64,000 bases of DNA from Bartonella tribocorum CIP 105476. Lineage in GTDB: Bacteria; Pseudomonadota; Alphaproteobacteria; Rhizobiales; Rhizobiaceae. The notes beneath the pieces were generated by a model, which saw only the letters and a list, made by a program, of their open reading frames with translations, did no database searches and was not told where the DNA came from. Within the stretch, counting starts at the first letter, position 1. Each line of letters opens with the position of its first letter. Positions 8,770 through 19,564 of the stretch are shown here, piece by piece. The translations under genes were made by a program, and so were the position numbers. The DNA lies in NCBI RefSeq assembly GCF_000196435.1, contig NC_010161.1, positions 2,065,001 through 2,129,000 on the forward strand, read 5' to 3'.

Positions 8770-10137
8770 TTGGAAACCCTTGGAAACCCTTGGAAACCCT
8801 TGGAAACCCCTTGGAAACCCCTTGGAAACCCCTTGGAAACCCCTTGGAAACCCCTTGGAAACCCCTTGGAAACCCCTTGGAAACCCCTTGGAAACCCCTT
8901 GGAAACCCCTTGGAAACCCCTTGGAAACCCCTTGGAAACCCCTTGGAAACCCCTTGGAAACCCCTTGGAAACCCCTTGGAAACCCCTTGGAAACCCCTTG
9001 GAAACCCCTTGGAAACCCCTTGGAAACCCCTTGGAAACCCCTTGGAAACCCCTTGGAAACCCCTTGGAAACCCCTTGGAAACCCCTTGGAAACCCCTTGG
9101 AAACCCCTTGGAAACCCCTTGGAAACCCCTTGGAAACCCCTTGGAAACCCCTTGGAAACCCCTTGGAAACCCCTTGGAAACCCCTTGGAAACCCCTTGGA
9201 AACCCCTTGGAAACCCCTTGGAAACCCCTTGGAAACCCCTTGGAAACCCCTTGGAAACCCCTTGGAAACCCCTTGGAAACCCCTTGGAAACCCCTTGGAA
9301 ACCCCTTGGAAACCCCTTGGAAACCCCTTGGAAACCCCTTGGAAACCCCTTGGAAACCCCTTGGAAACCCCTTGGAAACCCCTTGGAAACCCCTTGGAAA
9401 CCCCTTGGAAACCCCTTGGAAACCCCTTGGAAACCCCTTGGAAACCCCTTGGAAACCCCTTGGAAACCCCTTGGAAACCCCTTGGAAACCCCTTGGAAAC
9501 CCCTTGGAAACCCCTTGGAAACCCCTTGGAAACCCCTTGGAAACCCCTTGGAAACCCCTTGGAAACCCCTTGGAAACCCCTTGGAAACCCCTTGGAAACC
9601 CCTTGGAAACCCCTTGGAAACCCCTTGGAAACCCCTTGGAAACCCCTTGGAAACCCCTTGGAAACCCCTTGGAAACCCCTTGGAAACCCCTTGGAAACCC
9701 CTTGGAAACCCCTTGGAAACCCCTTGGAAACCCCTTGGAAACCCCTTGGAAACCCCTTGGAAACCCCTTGGAAACCCCTTGGAAACCCCTTGGAAACCCC
9801 TTGGAAACCCCTTGGAAACCCCTTGGAAACCCCTTGGAAACCCCTTGGAAACCCCTTGGAAACCCCTTGGAAACCCCTTGGAAACCCCTTGGAAACCCCT
9901 TGGAAACCCCTTGGAAACCCCTTGGAAACCCCTTGGAAACCCCTTGGAAACCCCTTGGAAACCCCTTGGAAACCCCTTGGAAACCCCTTGGAAACCCCTT
10001 GGAAACCCCTTGGAAACCCCTTGGAAACCCCTTGGAAACCCCTTGGAAACCCCTTGGAAACCCCTTGGAAACCCCTTGGAAACCCCTTGGAAACCCCTTG
10101 GAAACCCCTTGGAAACCCCTTGGAAACCCCTTGGAAC
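8770..10137. repeat. 11-bp satellite, 121 in-phase units (TTGGAAACCCC)n
   Basis: Three 10-bp units (TTGGAAACCC, 8770-8799) are followed by 1,331 bases of TTGGAAACCCC from 8800 to 10130 that stay in phase throughout (121 units), then a 7-base partial unit. Because 11 is not a multiple of three, all three plus frames translate to the same 11-residue cycle (ETPWKPLGNPL), and the minus strand is also open (GVSKGFPRGFQ). Long open frames here are therefore not evidence of a gene. The minus strand has a GGGG run every 11 bases. Confidence 0.99.
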
Positions 10138-10228
10138 TAAAAAACTTTAAAAACGTTTAACAATGAAGAAGCCCCTAGGCTGACAAATTGGTGTTCACAC
10201 TGTCAACCACTTATTTGGAAAATATTTT

Positions 10229-10594
10229 ATGAATCCTCTTGTTTTTATTCTCTTATTGGTTTCATGTACAGATGATTTTAACAGTTGCTATTCAAACAAT
10301 AGAATGGCTAAAATCTACCCCACAGCTCAAGCATGTGAACAAGCCATGGTGCCATCCATAAAAAAATCTGCATTTTATGGACAACAAATTTTTGCCCAAT
10401 GCATAAGTGTTCATCCCAATTTACATCAACAAAAAGTAAAATTGATCTGGTCTGTAACAAACCACGGAAATTTCCTGCTTAAAAGCCAAAATATTCATGA
10501 CAAGATATCGACAGTCCACAAAGAAGACATTTTACCAACTTCACTGCCTCTTCTGCGTTCTTCTTCCACAAACCTCTTGCACAAAAAACTTTAA
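10229..10594 (+). CDS. Small exported Cys-containing protein, unknown function
   Basis: 121 residues. A short hydrophobic start (MNPLVFILLLVS) is followed by CTDDFNSCYS, then C36 and C59 (ACEQAM, AQCIS) in the first half. This resembles small rhizobial secreted proteins with paired cysteines. The second half is polar and low in recognisable motifs. It begins about 90 bases after the 11-bp satellite, so the satellite occupies its upstream region. The next gene follows on the same strand after 34 bases. No function can be assigned. Confidence 0.6.
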   Translation: MNPLVFILLLVSCTDDFNSCYSNNRMAKIYPTAQACEQAMVPSIKKSAFYGQQIFAQCISVHPNLHQQKVKLIWSVTNHGNFLLKSQNIHDKISTVHKEDILPTSLPLLRSSSTNLLHKKL

Positions 10595-10628
10595 AAGCAT
10601 AAACCCATCAGATCTCAAAAAATAATCA

Positions 10629-11084
10629 ATGAAAGACCTGATGGATAATAAACCAATGCAACCTTCAAAAGACCATCACACAGAGCAAAATCCTCTGCCC
10701 CAAGATCTCCCCCTAGATCCTGCTGTAGAACGGGTGAGAAAAAAACTGATGGGTTTAATGATTATTTCCGTTTTAATAACGCTCTTTCTTATTCTGATCG
10801 TCCTGTTTTTAATCGTTTATAAAGTTACAACGGGATCTGCGCCAAAACAAACAGAGCTCTCTTCCTCCCATAGCAAAAATCCACACGTTATTTACCACAC
10901 GCTCTCCCTACCGAAAAAAACACAAGTTTTGTCACAAAGCCTCTCAGAACACAATATTAGCCTCAAGATTTTAACCCCTGATGGACAAACAAAACTTATG
11001 ATTTACAACTATCATACCGGTGAACTGATTGCCGTTCTTTCTATTGAGACAACAGAAGAAATATCAACAACAATGCCTCATTAA
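10629..11084 (+). CDS. Single-pass membrane protein, unknown function
   Basis: 151 residues: a polar, proline-rich N-terminus of ~40 residues, one strong membrane helix (about 41-66, LMGLMIISVLITLFLILIVL), then a periplasmic domain of ~80 residues with beta-like segments ending in LMIYNYHTGELIAVLSIE. This layout matches small conserved Rhizobiales membrane proteins (perhaps the DUF6476 group, from memory). It is probably co-transcribed with the preceding exported protein and is followed by a hairpin terminator at 11152. Confidence 0.65.
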   Translation: MKDLMDNKPMQPSKDHHTEQNPLPQDLPLDPAVERVRKKLMGLMIISVLITLFLILIVLFLIVYKVTTGSAPKQTELSSSHSKNPHVIYHTLSLPKKTQVLSQSLSEHNISLKILTPDGQTKLMIYNYHTGELIAVLSIETTEEISTTMPH

Positions 11085-11151
11085 GCAAACCAACATCACC
11101 GGTTTACACAACATTTTTGAATCTTAAAAATTTTCCTCAGCTTAAAGATGG

Positions 11152-11178
11152 GACCACTTGTGCAAGAGTGGTCTTTTT
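11152..11178 (+). terminator. Rho-independent terminator
   Basis: GACCACT pairs with AGTGGTC around an 8-base loop and is followed by TTTTT. It is placed 68 bases after the stop of the membrane protein gene. The surrounding sequence (about 11120-11260) resembles the DUF4167 3' end in diverged form. Confidence 0.75.
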
Positions 11179-11790
11179 ATCTGTCTCCCCTCACCTCATC
11201 AAGATAAAGAGGCAACCTTTCAGTCAATGCATTCCCAGTCTTAAAAAACGGATATTACCCATAAAAGCTCAAATGAAAATACAAGAAATACACCTTTTTG
11301 AACACAAAAATTCAGCCTATTGCCTATTGATTTACAATAGTCATTTATTTAAATGCCAAACGAGCGCTTCAAATACCGTAAGCTTCTCTCATTTCAACTC
11401 TATTCATGATGAAGTTCATCAAAATCATTCCTTCAAACAATCCCAGCAAAGAAGCGTATGAATAAAAAGACCTCTTGTATGAATTGATTGCAAAAGCCAA
11501 AGGAAGAGCTGTTACAACATTGATGATGGAATAATAATGGCCCAACGTGCACCTTTTATTATACAAAGACGATCGATGGCTTTTATAGCATAGCAGGTTC
11601 CGATATAACAATCCCGTAGCAAAATGGGCTAGAATGACATTGAGAGATATTAAACACAGGTACAAATAAGCCCAGCAATCGGTTCTTCATAAAAGAACGA
11701 CCTCTTAAATATACGAACGTAGATTTTCTCTATATCCCCATATTTCCAAGCCAAAAGATAATCCTTTCCTATCGCCCCCTATTTGCGATA

Positions 11791-12519
11791 TTGATGACAC
11801 GACGGCGGCGCATTTTTCTCTGTATCCCCTCACTTAATCCAGGCAAAGGAGGAATCTCTTCTGTTGATGTTGATGCATTCCCATTTTTAGAGTTTTCTGC
11901 TGTTGTCAATGAAAGCTCAAGAGATGTTTCATCTTTAGTCCGTACAGTACGCCGACGTGGAGAACGACGTGTTTTCTTGAAGAAATAATCTCCTCCGTCA
12001 TCCTCTATTTGCGATATTGTCCCTAAAAACTCAAAGAACGAAAACTTAAAAAATGAAAATTATAGAAAACGCAAGAAACAGCGCATAGATACATCACGAC
12101 ATCAACAGCACCACAAGCACTTACACAGCATGCTTGAGACGTTTAAACATTTTCCTCGGCTTCAAGATTGACCACACGACGACGGCGCGTTTTTCTCTGT
12201 ATCCCCTCACTTAATCCAGGCAAAGGAAGAATCTCTTCTGTTGATGTTGATGCATTCCCATTTTTAGAGTTTTCTTCTGTTGTCAGTGAAAGCTCAAGAA
12301 ATGCTTTGTCTTGAGTCCGTACAGTACGCCGACGTGGAGAACAACGTGTTTTCTTGAAGAAATAATCTCCTCCGTCATCCTCTATTTGCGATATTGTCCC
12401 TAAAAACTCAAAGAATGAAAACTTAAAAAATGAAAATTATAGAAAACGCAAGAAACTGCGCATAGATACATCACGACATCAACAGCACCACAAGCACTTA
12501 CACGGCATGCTTGAGACGT
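11791..12519 (-). pseudogene. Two tandem 377-bp copies of the DUF4167 gene 3' end and flank
   Basis: Two units (11791-12167 and 12168-12544, the second overlapping the real gene's end) repeat the last ~190 bases of the DUF4167 reading frame plus ~180 bases of its downstream flank. The offset is 377 bp with only scattered differences. Each fragment still encodes the RKTRRRRV-type C-terminal tail but has no start. A third, strongly diverged copy may lie at about 11120-11260. Confidence 0.88.
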
Positions 12520-13263
12520 TTAAACATTTTCCTCGGCTTCAAGATTGACCACACGACGGCGGCGCGTTTTTCTCTGTATTCCCTCACTTAATCCAGGCAA
12601 AGGAAGAATCTCTTCTGTTGATGTTGATGCATTCCCATTTTTAGAGTTTTCTTCTGTTGTCAGTGAAAGCTCAAGAGATGCTTTGTCTTGAGTCCGTACA
12701 GTACGCCGACGCGGAGAACGACGTGTTTTCTTAACAGGTTCAACATTTTCCTCAGAGCGACAGTTCTCTTGATCCGTTTTCTCATCCGATAAAGCCTCGA
12801 CAGCATTTTCACGCGCATCGCCATTTTGGGCTTTGACATATGCACCATGACCATTTTTGGGCGCCTGTATCTGTAATGCATCTGTATCACACTCGACAGT
12901 ATCTGTCTTTTGACCGTCAGGATTTATTTCAGCGCATTCTTGCCCATTGTTTTCATCATCACGATTTTCATCACGCCGAGCTGATTGGGACATTTGCCCA
13001 GCTGCTGCCAAAATAATACGCAAATAGTGCTCGGCATGTTGCAAATAATTCTCCGACATCACGCGATCACCGGCACCTTGTGCATCACGCGCAAGACTGA
13101 TGTATTTATCGGCAATTTGCTGAGCATTTCCGCGAATTTTGACATCCGGACCGCTACTTTCATAATTGCGAGACAACGGATTAGGACCGCGACGATTATT
13201 ATTGTTATTACCATTATTGTTATTGTTGCGACCGCGTACCCGTCTATTTTGTTGTGGCCTCAT
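12520..13263 (-). CDS. DUF4167 domain protein
   Basis: 247 residues. The N-terminus is basic and asparagine-rich (NNNNNGNNNNNRRGPNP), followed by the conserved DUF4167 block at about 30-95 (YESSGPDVKIRGNAQQIADK, then ARDAQGAGDRVMSENYLQHAEHY). The rest is acidic and low-complexity, with two basic patches (KKTRRSPRRRTVRT near 180-195 and RKTRRRRVVN near the end) that could bind nucleic acid. The domain is widespread in Rhizobiales, with no established function that I know of. The family call is firm. Its 3' end is tandemly duplicated downstream. Confidence 0.9.
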   Translation of the reverse strand: MRPQQNRRVRGRNNNNNGNNNNNRRGPNPLSRNYESSGPDVKIRGNAQQIADKYISLARDAQGAGDRVMSENYLQHAEHYLRIILAAAGQMSQSARRDENRDDENNGQECAEINPDGQKTDTVECDTDALQIQAPKNGHGAYVKAQNGDARENAVEALSDEKTDQENCRSEENVEPVKKTRRSPRRRTVRTQDKASLELSLTTEENSKNGNASTSTEEILPLPGLSEGIQRKTRRRRVVNLEAEENV

Positions 13264-14984
13264 TTGTATCCCTTTTTGGAGTATGTGTCTTTATTGACTT
13301 CTTTATTGACTCTTCTTCATTGCACCATTTTTTGATAATGCTGATCATGTTAAACATACGGTTATCAAGCTATCCGTGTTTTATTTCACTCAAACGAACC
13401 CTACTGATGTTGATAAAAGCATATATTTTTTTTGAAAATCACAAAACAGCAGGGAAATCATCAATCAAAAATCCCCTATTTCTCTGTCAACAAACAGAAA
13501 CCTAGTGATGTTCACATAAAATGCCAAGTATTTTTTTTAAATAAACCATATTTCACTAAAAAAAAATAATTATCTTGTGGAAAACAAAAAGGAGAACATA
13601 CGTACAACATTCTGACAAATAAAAAACCACTGTCAGAGAATACGAGAAGCTTCTCTTTTTCTTCTGTCCTAAAACCACCTTTATATTCTAAAACCACCGC
13701 TCCTAAAAAACGCCGATATTCTTTTCCCCCTCGTGCCATAAATTCATAAGCACTTCCACCCTAACGAGTCGCTCATTGAGCCTCTTTATTTTATGAATAT
13801 AGCCTCTCTTCACCGCTAAAGCAACCCCTTGCGAGCGATAATCTACGATCGCTTCACAAAATCCTTAATTCTTATAAATAGATTAATATGAAGTATTATT
13901 CAAGCCCTATAATCACTAAGAGACCACTCTTCTTTCTCTAACATGCCAACGATCCTATCAATTTCCATTTTAACCCCATGGATTTTTAGTAAATCATACC
14001 ACTTCATTGAGAACAAATTGAGCCTAAAAGCCAAATGGTTAAATACAAAAAATATCAATAAAAACAGCCCCAATGTTACACTTCCTTAAAATCGGATTCT
14101 TCTTTAAAAAAATGCTCCCTCAAAGTCTATTACTAAGGATAGCATAACGCCTTTCCTCTCTTATCCTTATCTTATAAAGAAAACTGGAGGGTATAAAACA
14201 AGCCCTTTTGCGAATCCAATAGAGCGTTTTATGCATGAAGCAACCTTGAAGGTTATAACCTTCGCAAATAAAAAATATTTTTTACTCAGTTTTGTTGTGT
14301 TGATTAACTTTTGTCATGCCTATTGACTGAAGACATCCTCAAAGAACGATGTTTCGTTATCCACACTGGTCTGTCAACAATCCGAACTTTTTTATATTCG
14401 TACAACAAATTGACTTACAAAGATCACTCATCTTTTTATGTATTGAGTAAGAAACCTTCATACCGTAGGATTTTTTTCATCTCCAATCTGTTTTCTATCG
14501 GATCAATCAAAATTATTGACGTACACGTTACAGGCAAAGGGAATCTGCGCAAAAGTAAAAAAAGAAAAGACTTTTAAAGGCCTCTTATAGGTCGTTTCAA
14601 AAGCCAAGCAAAGCCTGCCTACAACATTAGAGAACTAAATGTATGAGAATGCCAGCTTGCACTTTTATGAAACATAAAAAGGGGGATACTTTATAAATTT
14701 TACACACTTCATGGGCGCCTTTCCCATTTACAAAACAGCGACGCGAAATAAGTTTCTCGCACTTGTTATTTGCCTTAAACGAAAAGCGCAACGCGTTCTC
14801 CTGAAACTTCTACCCACGCCCCTAAAACACGTCAAAGAGACATCCATGGCTTATATGATCACAGCTTAAATGACAGGATTCGTACAAAATTAAAGATATT
14901 CAATTGGTATAGCGTCACAGAGCAATGAAGCGTTTTTAGCTTTTCACCAAAATTTGCATACTTTGTAACTTTCCGTGTAACACC
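13264..14984. other. Gene-poor stretch
   Basis: Frames here are short and interrupted. The only recognised content is a decayed copy of a dispersed repeat at about 14436-14720. A 75-codon minus frame at 13512-13739 has protein-like stretches (YRRFLGAVVLEYKGGF) and may be a gene scrap, but nothing supports calling it. Confidence 0.5.
14436..14720 (+). repeat. Dispersed hairpin-led repeat, copy 1 (decayed)
   Basis: Shares order and wording with copies at 15765, 18035 and 63050: a region corresponding to the leading hairpin, then GGATCAATCAAAATTATTGA, ...CGTTACAGGCAAAGGG, and an end reading TTTTACACACTTCATGGG. The hairpin arms themselves are damaged here. Confidence 0.6.
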
Positions 14985-15428
14985 TTAAAAGTAATTACGT
15001 GTTTTACCTTTTTCACGTTCATGTTCATTGAGAAAACAATCCCGTAAGAGAAAATAATTTCCATCCCCCGGTCGTACCATCGTCAAACATTGTTTTTTTG
15101 CAGTATCAGAAAACTTATCCCACATTTCACGAATAGCAAAATAGGCTTCACTTTCCAAATTAAGACAATGCTGATAAACTTCTCTTTTCATATCAGGCAT
15201 CACGGAAGCAGAAATTTCCTTGCAATACACGCGCATATCAAAGACAGGAATAGCCAATTCAACAGGTGCTTGTTGTGTTATTTTTTTATCAGAAGAAAAA
15301 TAACCAACCGCCTTTACGATAACAAAACCCAAAATCACGATACAAAAAAGTATCATACAAACAATAGCAATCTTGCGATATAATTTTTTGAAATAAGCCT
15401 TTTGTCTTGCGCGGATTCTATTTTCCAT
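14985..15428 (-). CDS. Small membrane-anchored protein with conserved cysteines
   Basis: 147 residues from the ATG at 15428 (MENRIRARQKAYFKK); the frame extends further upstream but the basic, positive-inside N-terminus argues for this start. One membrane helix (about 20-43, IAIVCMILFCIVILGFVIV) is followed by an exported domain with the spacing YCKEISAS...QHCLNLESEAYFAI...KKQCLTMV...RDCF. Similar C-x(15-20)-C-x-x-x-E patterns occur in small rhizobial envelope proteins of unknown function. It has no close neighbours on its strand and its function is unknown. Confidence 0.65.
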   Translation of the reverse strand: MENRIRARQKAYFKKLYRKIAIVCMILFCIVILGFVIVKAVGYFSSDKKITQQAPVELAIPVFDMRVYCKEISASVMPDMKREVYQHCLNLESEAYFAIREMWDKFSDTAKKQCLTMVRPGDGNYFLLRDCFLNEHEREKGKTRNYF

Positions 15429-15764
15429 AAAGACTATACCCTTTAAACATCCCAAGAGAAGCTTTTTACAGCAAAAAACAACAGAAGTATCTTTTTATAC
15501 AATACAGGGGATAACAGCAAACGATCAATAGTCTTAAAGACTCTTTTTTTCTCTGCACTCTTAATATTTTTTACTGTTTTTTTAGCGTATAAAATTCTTG
15601 TGAAAAACCTTTCACCTTTATGCAAAACAGAGATTATAATTTTCTCCCACCCGCTTAAAAGACAAAGATTGTTCATCCATCCCAATCTGTAAACAATTCG
15701 TCTTCGTATAAGACACATCCCATTGATGTATAAAGAATACTCATTATTGTGCATGTTGATTATT
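15429..15764. other. Intergenic, nothing recognised
   Basis: The minus-strand frames here have no family resemblance and no clear ribosome site. Confidence 0.4.
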
Positions 15765-16200
15765 GTGCATGTTGAATGAGAAATCTGAATATCGTAAGAT
15801 TCTCTCATTTCCAAACCTGCCTCCTGTTGCATCAGTGGAAACCACTTGTTTGCACGTTACAAGCAAAGCAAGCATGTAAACCCCAAAACTGTACAAGAAA
15901 AACATGTCTCTAACCGTCTCAAGTTATAAGAGCTTGTCGCAACATGATGAGTTGGAAAAGTGTATAATGCCCTTTTAAAACGTAAAGAGAAAGAGATATC
16001 TACACTTCATGGAAAATCCTTATACCATTCAGAGAGCCCCTCGCGAAAGAAGCTTGAAAGTAGAATGGCTCTTTTAGAGCTTGTCAAAAACATTGAAAGA
16101 TGAACAAATATATTGAGAGCATTCAATTTTGCGAAAGAAACATGGTCCCCAAAAGACACGCGAAAAACAAAAGTGTAAAACATAATCTTCATTATTTAAA
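15765..16200 (+). repeat. Dispersed hairpin-led repeat, copy 2
   Basis: Begins with AATGAGA...TCTCATT arms (15775-15809), followed by the shared middle (GTTACAAGCAAAGCA, AACTGTACAAGAA, AACCGTCTCAAGTT) and the end CTACACTTCATGG. It then shares a further ~150 bases with the copy at 63050. On the minus strand that extra part gives short peptides with similar wording in both copies (FYTFVFRVSFGDHVSFAKLN here). Confidence 0.7.
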
Positions 16201-18034
16201 AGAGATGAATCATTTTGAAAGTTATAAAGCAAAAAGGTGCAGACAAGACATATAATTATACGCCTTTACATTCTCAATGAGACTGTCTTTCCATTTTAGA
16301 AATGACTCCAAACAGAAAAATCCCACCGAACAAAAGCCAAAGTCACGTGTAGAGTTTTAACCTTCTAAATCCGTAAGGCACTCTCTGTTCTTCTTTGTCC
16401 CAAACACACTGTGGTGTTGAGATTTGATATTGATTGACAAGCAATAGAAAAAGCCATGTGTTCTCTTCAAAAAACAATAAGGTTTACAAAACATAAATAG
16501 CTTAAAAAGATTTACCGGATTTTTATCAAATACGCTATAAAAACAACAATCATCACACAATTGGTAATAACACATAGTAACACAATTGGCTTTGCTGATC
16601 TCCATCTTCACACCAATCTCTTATCTCTAAATCTCCTTACTTGTGAATCTCTTATGCCTCTCCCTGTATTCATCCTCCCTGTATCCAATCTTTTGTGTTC
16701 AATCCCCTTGAGTCCTATGCATAAAGATTAAAGGAAAGAAGACGTGATAGAGTCTCACAAGCCTTGTATCATCAAAAGCGAAAACATTCTGAAATAAATA
16801 TACCTACTGTCTCATCATGTTTTTTCTGCTGCCGATAAAAATCCTCTTAAGCTTCCCGAATTGCATATCACAAGTTATGCAACAAAAAGGCAATATACAA
16901 CAAGCAGAGTTTGATATATGGTTCGCATGGAGAGCGGTTCTAAGTTGCATGATGAGCACGTAGAATCTACTTCTCTTTTCTTTGGCTTTACCCCTTATAA
17001 AATATCGATCAACGATAGATCAAAAGGCGTTATGAACAAAATCTCCTTCAAAAGTTCATGACATGACGAAAAAATCTCATTTACGTGACACTCTACAGAA
17101 AAAACTTTCCCTCATATTCAACACACAAACACGCATGTATAAAATCTTACAAGCCCCCCTCAAAAGACCGTCGCGACAACGGGATAATATTAATGTAAAA
17201 TTCCCCACAAAAATTTCCACGCAAGGGATTTCCCCATAAAGGAAAACAATAGATTTTCCGCTCGACATCAACAAACACGATTAAAAACACCACGTGATTA
17301 AAACCCATTGGCATTTTGTGACATGCTGGAATTTATGAAAATCCCCCCTTGATCGTATACCCCATTTTACACTTTTCCCCATGTCACTCTCAATCAAAAA
17401 GAAACAAAGATCCCTTATTTTTCAGCAGTCCCTTCACGACAACCAACGTAAAGAAATAAAAAATAAACATCTGTATTTTTACTTTTAATTCTCTCTATTG
17501 GGGAAAAAACACAAGAATTGAGAGATTTCCTTGTAAAAGGACACCATAAAATACAATGATAAGAACAATAGAAAAAGTATTTAAAACCATCCCAATAACA
17601 AAGATATAGCGCTCCATTTGTGATACAATAAAAAAAGCCGCACCATTTAATGGTGCGGCTTATGAATAGAGATATAATTAAAATAAAGTACAAAAGAAAT
17701 CAATAACAAGTACTTATACACAAAATGTATATTCTCGCAAGATTTTTAATTATATTTATAACACTTATCCAAAGATAAGTATAAAAAATGAGCGCTGAAA
17801 ACACTGTTTATAAGAGCATTCGTTTGACTAAAAAGTTTTTTATCTCTCTGTTAGCTTTAACTGTATGAAAAATAATGACTTTTTATGGAAATGTGTCGTT
17901 TGTAGTAAAGCATACCTTGAAAACAAAATGTATTTAATAAATCAAACGCTTTGTTGATTTCTCTTAAAATGATCCACGCGTAAACATCCTATTTAAGCAC
18001 AAAGAATTGATTTTATAAGGATTGTTCGTTTTTT
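16201..18034. other. Gene-poor stretch
   Basis: No supported gene. Frames are short, AT-rich and interrupted. The only clear signal is the strong terminator at 17630-17659. Confidence 0.5.
17630..17659 (-). terminator. Strong minus-strand Rho-independent terminator without an obvious gene
   Basis: A perfect 10-bp stem (GCCGCACCAT / ATGGTGCGGC) with a 3-base loop. On the minus strand it is followed by seven T. The nearest upstream minus-strand gene start is more than 1.5 kb away (18797-19249), so either that transcript runs long or an unannotated small RNA ends here. Confidence 0.85.
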
Positions 18035-18245
18035 TTATATATTTAATGAGAGACCCCGAATAACGTAAGATTCTCTCATTTTCAAACCTGTTTATTTTGA
18101 ATCAACCAAAACCATTCGTTTGCACGTCATAAGCAGGGAGGGCCATATGGATAAAAACTGTACAAGAAAGGACTAAAAATGGCTCTTATAAACTGTCTTA
18201 ATGCAAGGGCTGTTGCAACCTTGTACACCATTGTATGATAGGAAA
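18035..18245 (+). repeat. Dispersed hairpin-led repeat, copy 3
   Basis: AATGAGAG (18045-18052) pairs with CTCTCATT (18073-18080) around a 20-base loop that keeps CGAATAACGTAAGATT. It is followed by the shared GAATCAACCAAAACCA and ACTGTACAAGAAAGG blocks. Confidence 0.7.
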
Positions 18246-18796
18246 ACAAGGGTAACGCAAGCCTGCTCCAACCACACACCCTTTCTCTTCCTTATAAGAA
18301 AAAACACAACGATACGCATTTTTTTCTTATCGGTATTTTTCTACTTTGATCCTTTTGGAAATTAAAAAATTCTTTTTATAGGACTTTTAACAAATTAAAT
18401 TTATGACAAATTGATATTTTTCTCCTTAAAAAAGAGATAAAAACGGCAAATTTTTATAGATTTAAAACCATGGCGTGTTCTATTCACAAGATTTTTCAAA
18501 TTGTTGCAAGAACTTTTTTCTTTTGCAAACTCTTCTTTTGCCATGCGTTTCTACTTGAGTAAGGCTTCTTTCTCTGTAAACTCCAAAACCTTAGTATATC
18601 TATGTGCCCTCATCATCCGCCTTCAACTTTTCAAAAACATCACGATAAACTTTCCGGCAACAATGCTTCTCTTTTTCAAGATGCACTCTCTATCAATTTT
18701 TGACATCTTTAAAAACATCTCACCCCCAGAACAATTCCCCCCAGCGAAAATATAAATAAGGTTTATCTTATCTATAGGTTCAACACACGCATACCG

Positions 18797-19249
18797 TTAC
18801 GTTTCCTTTTTTCTATTTTTATTTTTAAACAAAGAAGAAACACCTCTAGAAGACTCAACCTTAATGTTTTGATGAGCACTTCTGTATATTTCTGGCATTT
18901 TCATTGATGTAAATTGAGAAACAACACTGCTCTTTTCCACAGATGATTCTATATCAATAGCTGCTGCTGCATTCACCTTAATGTCGGTTATTCCACCGCT
19001 CACAATAGTGTTCATATTGCTTTGATCATCTTTTTTGGCATTTTGTTTCTGTTTGCCATTGGCAAGATCAAGCATATTTAATTTTTTTTCTAAAGCATCC
19101 ATGCGCTTTGAAATTTTTGTCATATCTTCATATGTTTTTTTCAACAATGCATTTAAAGGAGCATGTCCCATTCTTCCGCTGGCATAAAGCACCACACGAA
19201 TACATTCCGGATCATCAATATCAGCAATAGAAAATGGAAAAAGTGCCAT
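18797..19249 (-). CDS. Phage-module protein with coiled coil, unknown function
   Basis: 150 residues from the ATG at 19249, chosen because GGGGG lies 6-8 bases upstream. The start MALFPFSIADIDDPECIRVV is followed by a coiled coil (about 30-65, LNALLKKTYEDMTKISKRMD...LEKKLNML) and a polar C-terminus ending SLFKNKNRKKET. It is the last gene of the minus-strand phage block. A 10-bp satellite lies about 80 bases upstream of its start, within its likely promoter region. No function recognised. Confidence 0.6.
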   Translation of the reverse strand: MALFPFSIADIDDPECIRVVLYASGRMGHAPLNALLKKTYEDMTKISKRMDALEKKLNMLDLANGKQKQNAKKDDQSNMNTIVSGGITDIKVNAAAAIDIESSVEKSSVVSQFTSMKMPEIYRSAHQNIKVESSRGVSSLFKNKNRKKET

Positions 19250-19330
19250 TATATCCCCCTTTTTGAACAGCTCCATAGAGCCATTTGAATATCGTTTTCC
19301 TTTGCACAGCTCTTTCATTCCGCAGACAAC

Positions 19331-19564
19331 CGTAGGAAACTGTAGGAAACTGTAGGAAACTGTAGGAAACTGTAGGAAACTGTAGGAAACTGTAGGAAAC
19401 TGTAGGAAACTGTAGGAAACTGTAGGAAACTGTAGGAAACTGTAGGAAACTGTAGGAAACTGTAGGAAACTGTAGGAAACTGTAGGAAACTGTAGGAAAC
19501 TGTAGGAAACTGTAGGAAACTGTAGGAAACTGTAGGAAACTGTAGGAAACTGTAGGAAACTGTA
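19331..19564. repeat. 10-bp satellite, 23 units (TGTAGGAAAC)n
   Basis: 23 in-phase units (the first begins with C) plus a 4-base partial. On the minus strand the array is open in all frames and encodes cycles of FLQFPTVSYS. A minus frame entering from 19728 carries a protein-like lead (FFRVSGGKITILGEKTEYNL) before the array, so the array may have grown inside a former gene. Loss or gain of one unit shifts the exit frame. Confidence 0.97.

Noticed and set aside
8593..10160. Three long plus frames (456-515 codons) over the 11-bp satellite as repeat proteins
   Set aside because: The unit has no stop in any of six frames, so frame length is automatic. No ribosome site or coding-like lead is present.
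15443..15832. 129-codon minus frame before the small Cys protein
   Set aside because: It overlaps the dispersed hairpin repeat, has no ribosome site and no family resemblance.
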